This document shows, piece after piece, positions 18,992 through 27,975 of a DNA stretch of 47,714 nucleotides. The position numbers and the translations under genes are program-made. The number at the start of each line of letters is the position of its first letter. The first letter of the stretch is position 1. The stretch lies in the NCBI GenBank assembly GCA_937899725.1, contig CALCCA010000124.1, positions 1 to 47,714 of the forward strand. Reading direction: 5' to 3'. The notes under the pieces are model-generated. The model was given only the letters and a program-made list of their open reading frames with translations. It searched no databases and was not told the DNA's origin. This DNA comes from an uncultured Halomicronema sp. GTDB taxonomy: Bacteria; Cyanobacteriota; Cyanobacteriia; Phormidesmidales; Phormidesmidaceae.

Positions 18992-20389
18992 CTAGCGGCT
19001 GGACACTTCAGCCTGTAGCGGCAGTCGCACGGTTACCTCCGTCCCTTCGTCGGGGGTGCTTTTGAGGTCGATGGTGCCGTCGTGGTTTTCGACAATGACC
19101 TTAGCGATCGCCAACCCCAGGCCCGATCCCATCGCCCCCGATCGCTGCCGGGCCGGATCAGCGCGATAAAACCGGTCAAAAATGTAGGGCAGTGCCTCGG
19201 GGGGAATGCCCACCCCGGTATCTTGAACCGTTACGTGAATTGCGGTTTGATTTTGGCGACGGCTCTGATCGAGGTTGACGCTGACCTGACCGCCGACGGG
19301 GGTATGTTGCAGGCTGTTGCTGACCAGATTGGTAAACAGGCGGGTCAGCTGATCGGCATCACCGCGCACCTGCCAGTCGGGGTGGGCGACAGCGGGCGCT
19401 GGTGGCTCATCCGCCGTGAGGGCTACCAGCGCCACTTCACAGGCTTGACAGCCGAGGCTGATATTTTTGTGATCGGCGATCGCGCTTTGTTCTTCGATCA
19501 CGTTTGCCAGCAGCAGCGAGAGGTCAACGTCTTCTTGCTTGAAGGGCACCAAGCCGCCTTCCTGCCGGGCCAAAAATAACAGATCATCGACCAAGCGCCC
19601 CAAGCGCCGGGTTAGCCGTTCAATCACCTGCAGCTGCTGTTGCTGAGCGGTGGCATCGGGTTCGGGATCGGCCAGCGCTACTTGTACATTGGTTTGAATG
19701 ACGGCGATCGGGTTGCGCAGCTCATGGGAGGCATCGGCAGTGAACTGCTTGAGCTGCTGGTAAGACTCGCGCACCGGGGCGATCGCAATGCCTGACAGCA
19801 GCCAGCCGATGGTCGCGACCGCTGCAATCATTAGGCTAATGCCCAGCGATAGATCTTGAAGCAGTTGTCGACTGGGCTTGGTGACTTCAAACCAGGGGTG
19901 GCTGACGCGCAGGTAGCCGAGAATCTGATTGCCCGCGACAATGCGCTCGGTCACCTGCCGCACGACCTGCTCGGCATTGACGTGCACTGTTTTGCCCAGG
20001 GGATTCACCCGTACGGGCAGATCGAGCGGCTCGGATAATGTGGACCACAGCAGCTCGCCGGTGGGGCCAAACCATTCCAAATCGATGTGGTCGTCTTCGG
20101 GGGTGGGGTCGTTGTTGCGAAAGCTGGCCTCCACGTTGACCTGCAGGGATGGCGCGGTCAGGCTGTCAGTGCCATCCATCGCACTGAGCACGCGCTGCCC
20201 GGCGCTGCCCCCTGGCTCAATCACCAGCGATCGCTGCACGATTTCGACGACGTGGCTGAGGGTGTCATCAACGCGTTCGACGAGGGTGGTGCGCACATAC
20301 CAATACACGCCGCTGGCAAACAGCAGCAGCACGACAGCGGTGACCGTGGTGTACCACAGCGCTAGCCGCCGCCGGGTCGTTTGAAACAT
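18992..20389 (-). CDS. Two-component sensor histidine kinase
   Basis: Membrane sensor kinase of about 465 aa. TM1 is at the N-terminus (LALWYTTVTAVVLLLFASGV), followed by a periplasmic domain of about 150 residues, TM2 (ISLMIAAVATIGWLLSGIAI), then a HisKA domain with the phospho-acceptor His in DASHELRNPIAV. The ATPase domain has N-box NLVSNSLQHTP, G1 DTGVGIP and G2 GSGLGLAI. No response regulator lies next to it, so it is an orphan in this window. The start could be the ATG at 20389 (MFQTTRRRLALWYT) or the ATG at 20410; the first fits related kinases better. The signal sensed is unknown. Confidence 0.92.
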   Translation of the reverse strand: MFQTTRRRLALWYTTVTAVVLLLFASGVYWYVRTTLVERVDDTLSHVVEIVQRSLVIEPGGSAGQRVLSAMDGTDSLTAPSLQVNVEASFRNNDPTPEDDHIDLEWFGPTGELLWSTLSEPLDLPVRVNPLGKTVHVNAEQVVRQVTERIVAGNQILGYLRVSHPWFEVTKPSRQLLQDLSLGISLMIAAVATIGWLLSGIAIAPVRESYQQLKQFTADASHELRNPIAVIQTNVQVALADPEPDATAQQQQLQVIERLTRRLGRLVDDLLFLARQEGGLVPFKQEDVDLSLLLANVIEEQSAIADHKNISLGCQACEVALVALTADEPPAPAVAHPDWQVRGDADQLTRLFTNLVSNSLQHTPVGGQVSVNLDQSRRQNQTAIHVTVQDTGVGIPPEALPYIFDRFYRADPARQRSGAMGSGLGLAIAKVIVENHDGTIDLKSTPDEGTEVTVRLPLQAEVSSR

Positions 20390-20410
20390 AGAAGAGTGAA
20401 GAACAGCCAT

Positions 20411-20697
20411 CCTTCCATTTTGCCTGCAAGGGGGGCGGTGGTTCTAGCTATCTGGTGACAAGAGAGAGCGGCAGATGGCTAGTCGGTGCTGGCAGCGGGT
20501 CGTCAAGTGGATGTGCTGGCTGCGTTGTCAGATCCACTGGGGGGAATTTCGATTTCCCTCCAGACCCCCCCGGTCGACCAGGACGAACTGCCGTCCTGGA
20601 CCTCGCAGAAGATGTTGTCTGTAAGCAAGGCAATGTGCAAGCTGGTTTCCCCAGATTGAGTCGGAACTCTATCCCTGGGTAGCGGAGCAACCGAGTG
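20411..20697. other. Intergenic, no gene seen
   Basis: Between the kinase start and the repeat pair. Short frames exist on both strands but have low-complexity Pro/Gly composition and no recognisable domain. Confidence 0.4.
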
Positions 20698-20843
20698 ATA
20701 CCAGTTCTACGAATGACAGCTACACATACAAGTCGGCTTTCTCCCTCGGGGAGACGCGATGCGAACGACTCCGCTCAGCCGACGTTCCTTGAGCGGAGTT
20801 GAAAGGAAGATCTGTAGCCCAGTTTCAAAGAATTGGTCTTGTA
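20698..20843. mobile_element. MITE-like element, type 1
   Basis: Starts ATACCAGTTCTACGAATGAC and ends with an inverted relative (AAAGAATTGGTCTTGTA), so it has imperfect terminal inverted repeats of the ACCARTTC type and no coding capacity. It abuts the type 2 element. The same left end occurs at 47633. Confidence 0.6.
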
Positions 20844-20958
20844 ACAATTCGCTGAATTTGGATTACGCATCCCAAAAGGTGTGTAGCCCCCTTCGACAAG
20901 GGGGCAGCAACAGCGGGGGATCGCCGAGCTGTAGCGCTACTTCGCAGAACTGGTATTA
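20842..20958 (-). mobile_element. MITE-like element, type 2
   Basis: About 117 bp that is the reverse complement of the sequence at 30889-31006 with few changes. It has ACCARTTC-type imperfect terminal inverted repeats and an internal palindrome GCCCCCTTCGACAAGGGGGC. Non-coding. Confidence 0.7.
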
Positions 20959-20971
20959 GAGAATTCAGACT

Positions 20972-21016
20972 CAAAAACCCCTGTCCCCTAACTTCTCGAG
21001 CTTTGGGCACAGGGGT
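20972..21016 (-). terminator. Intrinsic terminator of the HEAT-repeat gene
   Basis: On the minus strand ACCCCTGT pairs with ACAGGGGT (plus-strand arms 20977-20984 and 21009-21016), followed by a run of T (TTTTTG in minus orientation). It lies downstream of the gene ending at 21088. Confidence 0.75.
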
Positions 21017-21087
21017 AATGGATTTCTGTATTCGACTCGCCACTGCTGAGAGCCCTTATCGCGATGCTTCGAGCATTGAGAAGAGAA

Positions 21088-21762
21088 TTAGCTGGCCCGA
21101 TCGCTTAACCGCTGCAGTGAAATGCGCGCGGCTTCGGCCACTTGAGGATGGGGATCTTTGGTCATAAACCGCAAGGCGGGCTCTGTTTTGGGGGAGGGTA
21201 GGTTAGCCAAGGCTTCGGCCAAGCGCTGGCGCACAAGCCAGTCTTCCGCTTGAGCAAAGGTCAGAATGTGATCAACCGCCATGACATCGCCCACTTCGCC
21301 CACTGCCGCGATCGCCGCCTGCTGAATCACGACTTCGTCGCTGCTGAGCGCTTCGATGAGTACATCATGGGCGCGGGGATCTTTGAGATTGCCTAGCGAG
21401 ACGGCGGCGCTAAACCGTACCAGCCAGTCGGTATCTTCGTAAAAGGCGCGCACCAGCGGCTCAAATCCTCGCGGATCTTCCAAATAGCCCAAGGCCCCTG
21501 CCGCGTCGGCCCGGATGCCATAGTCGGGGTCAGTTTCGACCAGCTTGACGAGAATATCGAAGGTCTCAGCGTCGGGCTTGATGCCCATGGCAAACACTGC
21601 CATCGATCGCACCTGCAAACTGACGTCGTTAATTACCTTTCTGACGAGCGGGGCGGCAATCGCCGGTTCCACATTACGCAGCATCGCCAGGGCCAACATG
21701 CGATCTTTACTGCTGTCGCTCTCTAGCTGCTGGGAAATCTGTTCCAGATCGAGGGAGGCCAT
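21088..21762 (-). CDS. HEAT-repeat protein, NblB/CpcE-like
   Basis: About 224 aa built almost entirely from five to six HEAT/PBS-lyase-like repeats of about 31 residues (for example DYGIRADAAGALGYLEDPRG and DWLVRFSAAVSLGNLKDPRA). This architecture and the N-terminal region recall NblB, the chlorosis protein that dismantles phycobilisomes, and phycobilin lyase subunits CpcE/F. Phycobilisome function is inference; generic HEAT scaffolds look similar. I use the ATG at 21762; a GTG four codons upstream is possible. A good terminator follows. Confidence 0.8.
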   Translation of the reverse strand: MASLDLEQISQQLESDSSKDRMLALAMLRNVEPAIAAPLVRKVINDVSLQVRSMAVFAMGIKPDAETFDILVKLVETDPDYGIRADAAGALGYLEDPRGFEPLVRAFYEDTDWLVRFSAAVSLGNLKDPRAHDVLIEALSSDEVVIQQAAIAAVGEVGDVMAVDHILTFAQAEDWLVRQRLAEALANLPSPKTEPALRFMTKDPHPQVAEAARISLQRLSDRAS

Positions 21763-22141
21763 GACAAAACTCACGCGTTACAAAACTTCACTTTATGGCA
21801 GCATCGTAACGTTTATCGGGGCTGACCGGCTAGGGGCATAACCGCCCCGCCCGCATCGGGCTTTGGTGGCCGGCGAGTTTTCCGTGTTGGCACCGGGCTG
21901 GCTGCAGCGAGTGATCGTCCACTGCGGCTAGCTGAGCTGAGTCTTTACGGGTGGAAAACCGCCCCATCTTTCAGCGCAAGATCCCTGCATTGGCATCCGC
22001 TGCTGTCCGCTGCTGCAGAAGGTCTTCTGAGTTAGGGCAACCCATCAAGAATCGTGACTTTGAAGTGAATCCGTTCGTGATGAACATCGGCGATCGCGGG
22101 CGAAATGTTAAGCCTGCCATGACTATTCTGGCAATACCCGC
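21763..22141. other. Divergent intergenic region
   Basis: About 380 bp between the divergently transcribed HEAT-repeat and hydrolase genes. It should hold both promoters. No RNA or repeat recognised. Confidence 0.4.
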
Positions 22142-22825
22142 ATGGGACGCACCGTAAACGCCGACCCTTATCCCTATCCTTATAATGGCGACCTGCGCCC
22201 CGACAACACCGCGCTGATCGTCATTGACATGCAGACGGATTTTTGTGGGGTGGGCGGCTACGTCGACAAAATGGGCTACGACCTCTCGCTGACGCGCGCC
22301 CCGATTGAGCCGTTAAACAAGCTGTTGGCGGTGATGCGATCGCTGGGCTACACCGTGATGCATACCCGCGAGGGACACCGACCTGACCTGTCAGATTTAC
22401 CTGAGAATAAGCAGTGGCGATCGCGGCAAATTGGGGCGGGGATTGGTGATCCAGGCCCCTGCGGCAAGATTTTGGTGCGCGGCGAACCCGGTTGGCATAT
22501 CATCCCCGAACTGGCCCCGCTGCCGGGTGAGGTGGTGATCGACAAGCCGGGGAAAGGCGCGTTTTACGCCACCGATCTCGAACTGGTGTTGAGTCGATTG
22601 GGCATTCAAAACTTCATCCTTACCGGCATTACGACCGATGTTTGCGTACACACCACCATGCGTGAAGCGAACGATCGCGGTTACGAGTGCCTGATGCTGT
22701 CAGACTGTACCGGGGCGACCGATTACGGCAACTATTTGGCGGCCCTCAAGATGATCAAAATGCAGGGTGGTGTCTTTGGCGCGGTGGCCACTTCTACCGA
22801 CCTGATTGACACGATCAGCACCTAG
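22142..22825 (+). CDS. Isochorismatase-family cysteine hydrolase, biuret hydrolase-like
   Basis: A 227-aa hydrolase of the isochorismatase-like family. The catalytic triad is visible: D29 ([11 protein letters not shown]), K135 ([10 protein letters not shown]) and C168 (TTDVCVHTT). The N-terminal [18 protein letters not shown] and the [11 protein letters not shown] segment closely resemble, from memory, the rhizobial biuret amidohydrolase BiuH, whose triad D36/K142/C175 is offset by a constant 7. Predicted reaction: biuret to allophanate plus ammonia, in the cytoplasm; ureidoacrylate-type substrates are the alternative. It is 82 bp upstream of an ABC ATPase on the same strand, suggesting uptake and breakdown of a nitrogen compound. 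No allophanate hydrolase is in the window. Confidence 0.85.
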   Translation: MGRTVNADPYPYPYNGDLRPDNTALIVIDMQTDFCGVGGYVDKMGYDLSLTRAPIEPLNKLLAVMRSLGYTVMHTREGHRPDLSDLPENKQWRSRQIGAGIGDPGPCGKILVRGEPGWHIIPELAPLPGEVVIDKPGKGAFYATDLELVLSRLGIQNFILTGITTDVCVHTTMREANDRGYECLMLSDCTGATDYGNYLAALKMIKMQGGVFGAVATSTDLIDTIST

Positions 22826-22907
22826 CATTCTGCTGTTGTCAACGAGCCCGACCGTTCCCCAAAGGGAACTGTAAGGCTATCCTGCCGATACTCAATAAAC
22901 GTCTCCG

Positions 22908-24467
22908 ATGGCTGATTCTATGGATACCGCCACCCTGCATCATCCTTTGAGCACTGACCAGCCACCACAGCTGGATGTGGTGGCGATGACCAAGCGGTTT
23001 GGCAGCTTTACCGCGCTTGATCAGGTGTCGATGACGTTACGACCGGGGACGCTGCACGCGCTGCTGGGTGAAAACGGGGCGGGCAAAAGCACCCTAGTGA
23101 AGTGCGTCATGGGGTTTTATCACCCCACGGTGGGGCAAATTGTCATCGACGGTCAGCCCCAGACGATTAATAGTCCCAAAGATGCCCACGCCTGCGGCAT
23201 TGGCATGGTGTATCAGCATTTCACCTCGGTGCCCGCCATGACCGTGGCCGAAAATTTGGTGCTCTCGCGCTATGACAGCAAAACCCTGATCAACTGGAAG
23301 CAAGAGCTGGATGAGCTACGCACCTTTATGGCCAATGCCCCCTTCAACGTGGAGCTGGAAACGCCCGTGGGCCAGCTCGCGGCGGGACAAAAGCAAAAGC
23401 TCGAAATTCTCAAACAGATTTATCTCAAAAGCCGTCTGCTCATTTTGGATGAGCCCACTTCGGTGCTGACGCCCGATGAGGCGGACGAGGTGCTGGGATT
23501 GCTCAAGGCCGAGGTATCGCAGGGGCATCTCAGCGTCTTGTTAATTACCCACAAGTTTCGCGAAGTTCAGGCGTTTGCCGATGAGGTGACAATTTTGCGG
23601 CGGGGTCAGCTGGCCGGGCAGGGGCAGGTTCAAGATCTGTCTATCGAAGCGATGGCCGAGATGATGCTGGGGCAAGAGCGACAGCAAAAATCAGTAGTGA
23701 AGACCAGCGCCGATACCCAAACGCCGGTTCTCGAAGTCATTGACCTGCATGCCAATAAGGACAATTGGCTCCCCGCTGTCAAGGGGGTGAACCTGCGGGT
23801 GCACACGGGAGAAATTGTCGGCATTGCCGGGGTGTCGGGCAACGGCCAGCGTGAATTTGTGGAATGTTTGTCGGGGCAGCGGCTGCCGGTCAGCGGGGAA
23901 CGACGGGTCAACGGCGAGCCCTACACGGCCACTCGGGCCGAAATGGCCAAGCACAGCGTCTATGCCTTGCCAGAAGAACCGCTCAAAAATGCCTGCGTAC
24001 CGACGATGAGCGTGGCTGAAAACATGGCCCTGCGCACCTTCGATCGCCCGCCCCAGGCCAAGTGGAATCTGCTGCTCATGCTCAAGGCGATTCGCCATGC
24101 CGCCACCGGCTTGGTGAAAACCTTTTCGGTCAAGACGCCCTCAGTCGAAACGCCGATTAGTCACCTCTCGGGGGGTAATGTGCAGCGCGCCGTCCTCGCT
24201 CGGGAGCTATCGGCCCATGAGGTGCGGCTGCTGATCGCCGCTAACCCCAGCTTTGGGCTCGATTTTGCGGCGGTCGATTTCATTCACGACATGATTGTGG
24301 CCGCCCGCAATCGTGGCGTCGCCGTGCTACTCGTCAGCGAAGACCTAGATGAACTGCTGACGCTGGCCGATCGCATCATTGTCATGAGTGATGGTGAGTT
24401 TGTTTATGAAAGCGCGATCGCCGATGTGGATCTCAAAACCATTGGTCAACGCATGGCTGGACACTAG
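22908..24467 (+). CDS. ABC transporter ATPase, double-domain nucleoside/sugar type
   Basis: A 519-aa protein with two fused ABC domains, as in YufO/RbsA-like ATPases of BMP-family (nucleoside or purine) importers. Domain 1 has Walker A GENGAGKST (54-62), a signature variant LAAGQKQKLE and Walker B LLILDEPTSVLTP. Domain 2 is degenerate as usual for this group: GVSGNGQRE at Walker A, LSGGNVQRAVLAREL signature and LLIAANPSFGLDF at Walker B. The expected permease and binding-protein genes do not follow; the next gene is an unrelated membrane protein. Linkage to the biuret hydrolase-like gene suggests a ureide or purine-type substrate (inference). Confidence 0.92.
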   Translation: MADSMDTATLHHPLSTDQPPQLDVVAMTKRFGSFTALDQVSMTLRPGTLHALLGENGAGKSTLVKCVMGFYHPTVGQIVIDGQPQTINSPKDAHACGIGMVYQHFTSVPAMTVAENLVLSRYDSKTLINWKQELDELRTFMANAPFNVELETPVGQLAAGQKQKLEILKQIYLKSRLLILDEPTSVLTPDEADEVLGLLKAEVSQGHLSVLLITHKFREVQAFADEVTILRRGQLAGQGQVQDLSIEAMAEMMLGQERQQKSVVKTSADTQTPVLEVIDLHANKDNWLPAVKGVNLRVHTGEIVGIAGVSGNGQREFVECLSGQRLPVSGERRVNGEPYTATRAEMAKHSVYALPEEPLKNACVPTMSVAENMALRTFDRPPQAKWNLLLMLKAIRHAATGLVKTFSVKTPSVETPISHLSGGNVQRAVLARELSAHEVRLLIAANPSFGLDFAAVDFIHDMIVAARNRGVAVLLVSEDLDELLTLADRIIVMSDGEFVYESAIADVDLKTIGQRMAGH

Positions 24468-24535
24468 GTACCGGTGACAGCCCGATCTCATACTATTTTG
24501 ATAGGATATCTAGCTATCAGGCAGGAAAAGGGACC

Positions 24536-24979
24536 ATGTCACCGGAAGCAAATACTTCATCGCCAGATGGTGCTAACTATGAGCACACTGTTTTGAGAAC
24601 GCAGATTCAACAGAGTTTGCAGAAAGTGGAAGCTCAAAAGAAACGTCTTAAATCGACTGATCGCCGCTACACCATCATGAGTATTGTGCTCGGTGTGATC
24701 GCGACTTTTGTCGCGGGCGAGGCAGCCGTGACGGGTGAGCCGCTGTTTGGGAACTGGCGATTGACAACCATGATTGCGTCCGTCTCCACCCTAAGTGCCA
24801 CGGCTATCACCGGCATTCAGAAGCAAATTGCTTCGCCTGAGCAGCTTCTAGAAACCAGCGAATGTGCGGCAAAACTGAAAGCTCTTAAGGTCGAAACCAT
24901 TGCTGCAGATTACGAACTCGATCTCGTTACCGACACTTATCAGGGCATTATTTCCGAATTCCCCAGTGTGGATTGCTAG
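24536..24979 (+). CDS. Small two-helix membrane protein, SLATT/DUF4231-like
   Basis: A 147-aa protein: a charged N-terminal helix (QQSLQKVEAQKKRLKSTDRR), two adjacent hydrophobic segments (IMSIVLGVIATFVAGEAAV and LTTMIASVSTLSATAITGI), then a C-terminal amphipathic helical part. This layout is that of SLATT-superfamily proteins; the resemblance is by architecture only. A second DUF4231 protein is 5 kb downstream. Function unknown. Confidence 0.65.
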   Translation: MSPEANTSSPDGANYEHTVLRTQIQQSLQKVEAQKKRLKSTDRRYTIMSIVLGVIATFVAGEAAVTGEPLFGNWRLTTMIASVSTLSATAITGIQKQIASPEQLLETSECAAKLKALKVETIAADYELDLVTDTYQGIISEFPSVDC

Positions 24980-25255
24980 CGTCGGTCAAGCCTGAAATGG
25001 GGTTGGCTGGCAGCTTGTGGGCGCAGTCCCTTGTCGATAAATTGGTGCAGCAAGGGGTAGATTTAGTCTCAAGGTTTCTACCATTGAGGTCATAAGGCTT
25101 GAGACCCGGCTAACAGCATTTTGCTAGCGAGTTAAAGCAGCCGAGGTTGGGTTTGTGGCCAGAAATGAATTTAGTCAGCCGCGATGAAGCTTACCTCGGC
25201 GGCCTGGCACTGCCTAAAAGCTGCAGAGCTGGTCAAGCAGTGATGAGCACCAGGC

Positions 25256-25753
25256 CTAAACGGCGAGTTCTTCAAACCGATAGATCACCACCCCTGTTTG
25301 AGGATGATTATCGACAGCCACGTATCCTGATTTGGTCATATCGCGCAGCAACCCTTCGACTTCGTCGAAACCGAGGCCGGTTTCTAACACGGCTTGGGTA
25401 ACTGATAGCTGCCCCTGGTGCTGCTTAGCAACTTTGAGCAACTGCACCATCTTGGCTTCGCGGGTCGGCTGCTGCACGGTTTGTGCCGTTGTGATGGGCT
25501 GGTTGAGCACATCATATAGGTCGTTACCGTATTGAGACTTGAGACGCCGGAGCTGATGGTCTTCTGTCATTCCCGGTACTAAAAACACATCGATAAACTG
25601 GCCGACGCCAAACAAGCCCAACGTAAAAAACCAGATCAGACCGCTCGTAATTTTGCCGTTGTAAAGTCGGTGCAAGCCTGAAAAGCCAAAGAAACCGCCC
25701 AGCCAAAGCAAATAAGACAACGTGAGCCGTTCACTGCTTGTAGACGAAGCCAT
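25256..25753 (-). CDS. TM2 domain protein
   Basis: A 165-aa membrane protein. Two transmembrane segments with the TM2 signature (YLLWLGGFFGFSGLHRLYNG, then LIWFFTLGLFGVGQFIDVFLV) are followed by a soluble C-terminal domain of about 75 residues. That part looks like a small winged-helix or EF-like module (VLETGLGFDEVEGLLRDM) common in cyanobacterial TM2 proteins. A GAGAGGAA sequence precedes the ATG. Role unknown. Confidence 0.85.
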   Translation of the reverse strand: MASSTSSERLTLSYLLWLGGFFGFSGLHRLYNGKITSGLIWFFTLGLFGVGQFIDVFLVPGMTEDHQLRRLKSQYGNDLYDVLNQPITTAQTVQQPTREAKMVQLLKVAKQHQGQLSVTQAVLETGLGFDEVEGLLRDMTKSGYVAVDNHPQTGVVIYRFEELAV

Positions 25754-25916
25754 GTCGATGTTTCCTCTCAGTAAGCTGATTGGCTGATCATAATTAATGG
25801 CTTGAGGGTAAGACGTCGTACTATCCGCCTGCCAAGGGTAGGGATCTTGCTCTACTCAACACTAGAGGCTGTCATCATTGAGCGGCTGAGTCCTGATGCT
25901 GAAAGCTGTTCAGTCT

Positions 25917-26035
25917 CTAGCTAACGTCAGTTCGGGTTAAACCGAAGCCGGATATTTCCCCTCCCGAGAGGGGATTTGAGGCTCAAGCGGCAGGTAAAAG
26001 CGTTACTTATTCTTATCCGAACTCAGGTTAGCTAG
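25917..26035. mobile_element. MITE-like element with CTAGCTAAC ends
   Basis: About 119 bp bounded by imperfect inverted repeats, CTAGCTAACGTCAGTTCGG at the left and the complement of CTAGCTAACCTGAGTTCGG at the right, with an internal CCCCTCCCGAGAGGGG hairpin. No coding capacity. Confidence 0.6.
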
Positions 26036-26366
26036 TTTCCCGGAACGGGCGCGGCGATGCCCATCCCGCAAGGCTTTTGAGTTTAATTGATGACGCGCCT
26101 TAAGGAGAGGACCACTGTTGCCAAGGACTGCCGGGTGAATTAGGCCAGGGAACATCAGAGCCCAGGCAAATCGGTTGAGACTGCTGAGGTTTGTTGCGAG
26201 AGCCTCAGACCTGATTTCCAAGATTCTGTACAGATTTAGTCGGAGTCAATTGCGATCGCTCTCAAAAATCGTTACATTAGTTAACACTACAAGTCTCGCA
26301 GCTTGTCCCGAGGTGACTGCCTGCTTGGGCAACTGTTCGGGCCGCTCTTATAAAATCCCCAAATTT
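26036..26366. other. Intergenic, no gene seen
   Basis: Between the MITE-like element and the pentapeptide-repeat gene. An in-frame upstream extension of that gene to 26175 exists but has no repeat character. Confidence 0.35.
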
Positions 26367-26912
26367 ATGCAAATTGTTCAGCTTTTAACCAGTTATGCCG
26401 CCGGTCGGCGAGATTTTGGCGGCGTCGACTTTCGAGAAGCTTGGATGCCTGGGCTAAAGCTGAGTCACGCAGCCCTGCAGGGAGCTGATCTCACGGGCAG
26501 CAACTTGAGCCACAGTCTGCTGCAGGCGGTTGATTTCTCTCGGGCGATGCTGTGGCGGGCGAACCTCATCCATGCCCAGCTGCACCAAGCCCGGTTCGAG
26601 CGCGCGACCCTGATTCGCTGTCAACTGCAGAACAGCGATATTCGCGAGGGGCATTTCGTCGAGGCTGATCTCCGGTTGGTGGAGCTGCGTCATGCTAATT
26701 TGAGCGGCGCCAACTTCCAAAACGCGCAGCTGTGTTATGCCAACTTGGTGGGTGCCAACCTGACAGGCATTGACTTTAGAACCGTCGATTTGACCGGAGC
26801 TGATTTGACCGGAGCCGACTTGACCGATTGCCGTTTTACCCGCAGCCAATGCGTGATGCTCAAGCTGGCGGAATCAGTCACGGCTAAAACCGGACAGACA
26901 GTGACCGTTTAA
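26367..26912 (+). CDS. Pentapeptide-repeat protein
   Basis: About 181 aa. The pentapeptide A(D/N)LXX pattern runs from about residue 25 to 160 (for example GADLTGSNLSHSLLQAVDF and GADLTGADLTDCRF), predicting a right-handed quadrilateral beta-helix. I start at the ATG at 26367 (MQIVQLLTSYAAGRRDF), typical of cyanobacterial members. Function unknown; no signal peptide. Confidence 0.85.
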   Translation: MQIVQLLTSYAAGRRDFGGVDFREAWMPGLKLSHAALQGADLTGSNLSHSLLQAVDFSRAMLWRANLIHAQLHQARFERATLIRCQLQNSDIREGHFVEADLRLVELRHANLSGANFQNAQLCYANLVGANLTGIDFRTVDLTGADLTGADLTDCRFTRSQCVMLKLAESVTAKTGQTVTV

Positions 26913-26955
26913 GTCACGCGATCGCGGTGGCGATGAATTCGTTTTGGTCATTTGT

Positions 26956-27255
26956 TCAAATCAATAGATCACTACGCCAGAGCTGAGCCCGACAGATAAA
27001 AGCACTGAACTGTGAAATCAGCTGCTTTTGGTCTTGAGACGGGGGTTTCTCAAACAGCTCAAACTTTGCGATCGCGCTGGCAATTTTGCGGGCTTCGTCC
27101 TTGGGTACACCCTCTCTGACAAGCTTTTGCCAATAGGTGATGCCGCGATCTCTAAAGTCGTTGGCGATGTTCATGCGGGCTGCTAAATGTTGGGGCAGCT
27201 CAGGCGCTATTGAGGGGGAATCGAAAGAGGAGGGCGTCGCCATCATTGAAGTCAT
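26956..27255 (-). CDS. Small hypothetical protein
   Basis: A 99-aa soluble protein. The N-terminal 25 residues are Ser/Pro-rich; the core (HLAARMNIANDFRDRGITYWQKLVREGVPKDEARKIASAIAKFE, shown in part: GVPKDEARKIASAIAKFE) is helical and charged. No domain recognised. The start at 27255 has GGTGAAAG just upstream. Coding status rests on length, RBS and composition. Confidence 0.55.
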   Translation of the reverse strand: MTSMMATPSSFDSPSIAPELPQHLAARMNIANDFRDRGITYWQKLVREGVPKDEARKIASAIAKFELFEKPPSQDQKQLISQFSAFICRAQLWRSDLLI

Positions 27256-27477
27256 GATCTTTCACCAGGAACTCATACAAACTTGACAGTTTTAAGTATC
27301 GATGAAGATTGACGGCAACTCAGTGATTCCACGGGCGACACTCGCGTGATACTTGCTCTGCTGGCTGGTGATTAACTGAAACCTTGGCGGTGACTGCACC
27401 CCTCAGGATTTTGTGAGGCGATCCCGGTGGGTGTTGTGATCTGTGTCATCCCAGTTTTGGGGATAGCTGGCCGCCGC

Positions 27478-27975
27478 TTATTTGGGATGCAGGGGCACCA
27501 CCCGATGCCGAAACCGGTCGAGAGGCACCACCTTCGGACGTCGAGTTGGTCGAGTAGTCTGCCATCGGTCGTTCGCAACATGATTGAAGGGGGGCAGGGC
27601 CATCAGCTGTAGCTGGCCAACGTGGCGGTTGTCTTTGTCTGCGACTTGCACAACCTGCGGCCCGACATCAGGCCGGGTCTGCACCCAAGTCACTTCACCA
27701 TCGGCAACTATTAAGTGTTTATTGTGAAGGGTGCGATCGCCCTCAGTGTCCTCTAAGAACGCCAAAATTTTGCGAATCATCTGCAGCGATGTCTGCCGCC
27801 GGAGGTGGCGAATTGCTCTCAGTTCCAAAATCTGTTCCCACGAGTAACCTGTCGGTCGGGTGACATTGCTTTCGTCACCCTTGGGGATGACGACGCCAAT
27901 GCGGGCCAAATAGGCCAACCGACTCGGACTCGTGTGGGTCAAAATCACAGTCTCGCGACGCGTAAACTGCTGCAT
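27478..27975 (-). CDS. MerR-like HTH transcriptional regulator
   Basis: A 165-aa protein whose first 70 residues look like a MerR winged helix (RRETVILTHTSPSRLAYLAR, GYSWEQILELRAIRHLRRQ, LQMIRKILAFLE). The C-terminal 80 residues have no recognised ligand domain and end in basic residues. AGGTGAGG lies 7 bases before the ATG. This type recurs in cyanobacteria; its targets are unknown. No partner gene is evident next to it. Confidence 0.78.
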   Translation of the reverse strand: MQQFTRRETVILTHTSPSRLAYLARIGVVIPKGDESNVTRPTGYSWEQILELRAIRHLRRQTSLQMIRKILAFLEDTEGDRTLHNKHLIVADGEVTWVQTRPDVGPQVVQVADKDNRHVGQLQLMALPPFNHVANDRWQTTRPTRRPKVVPLDRFRHRVVPLHPK

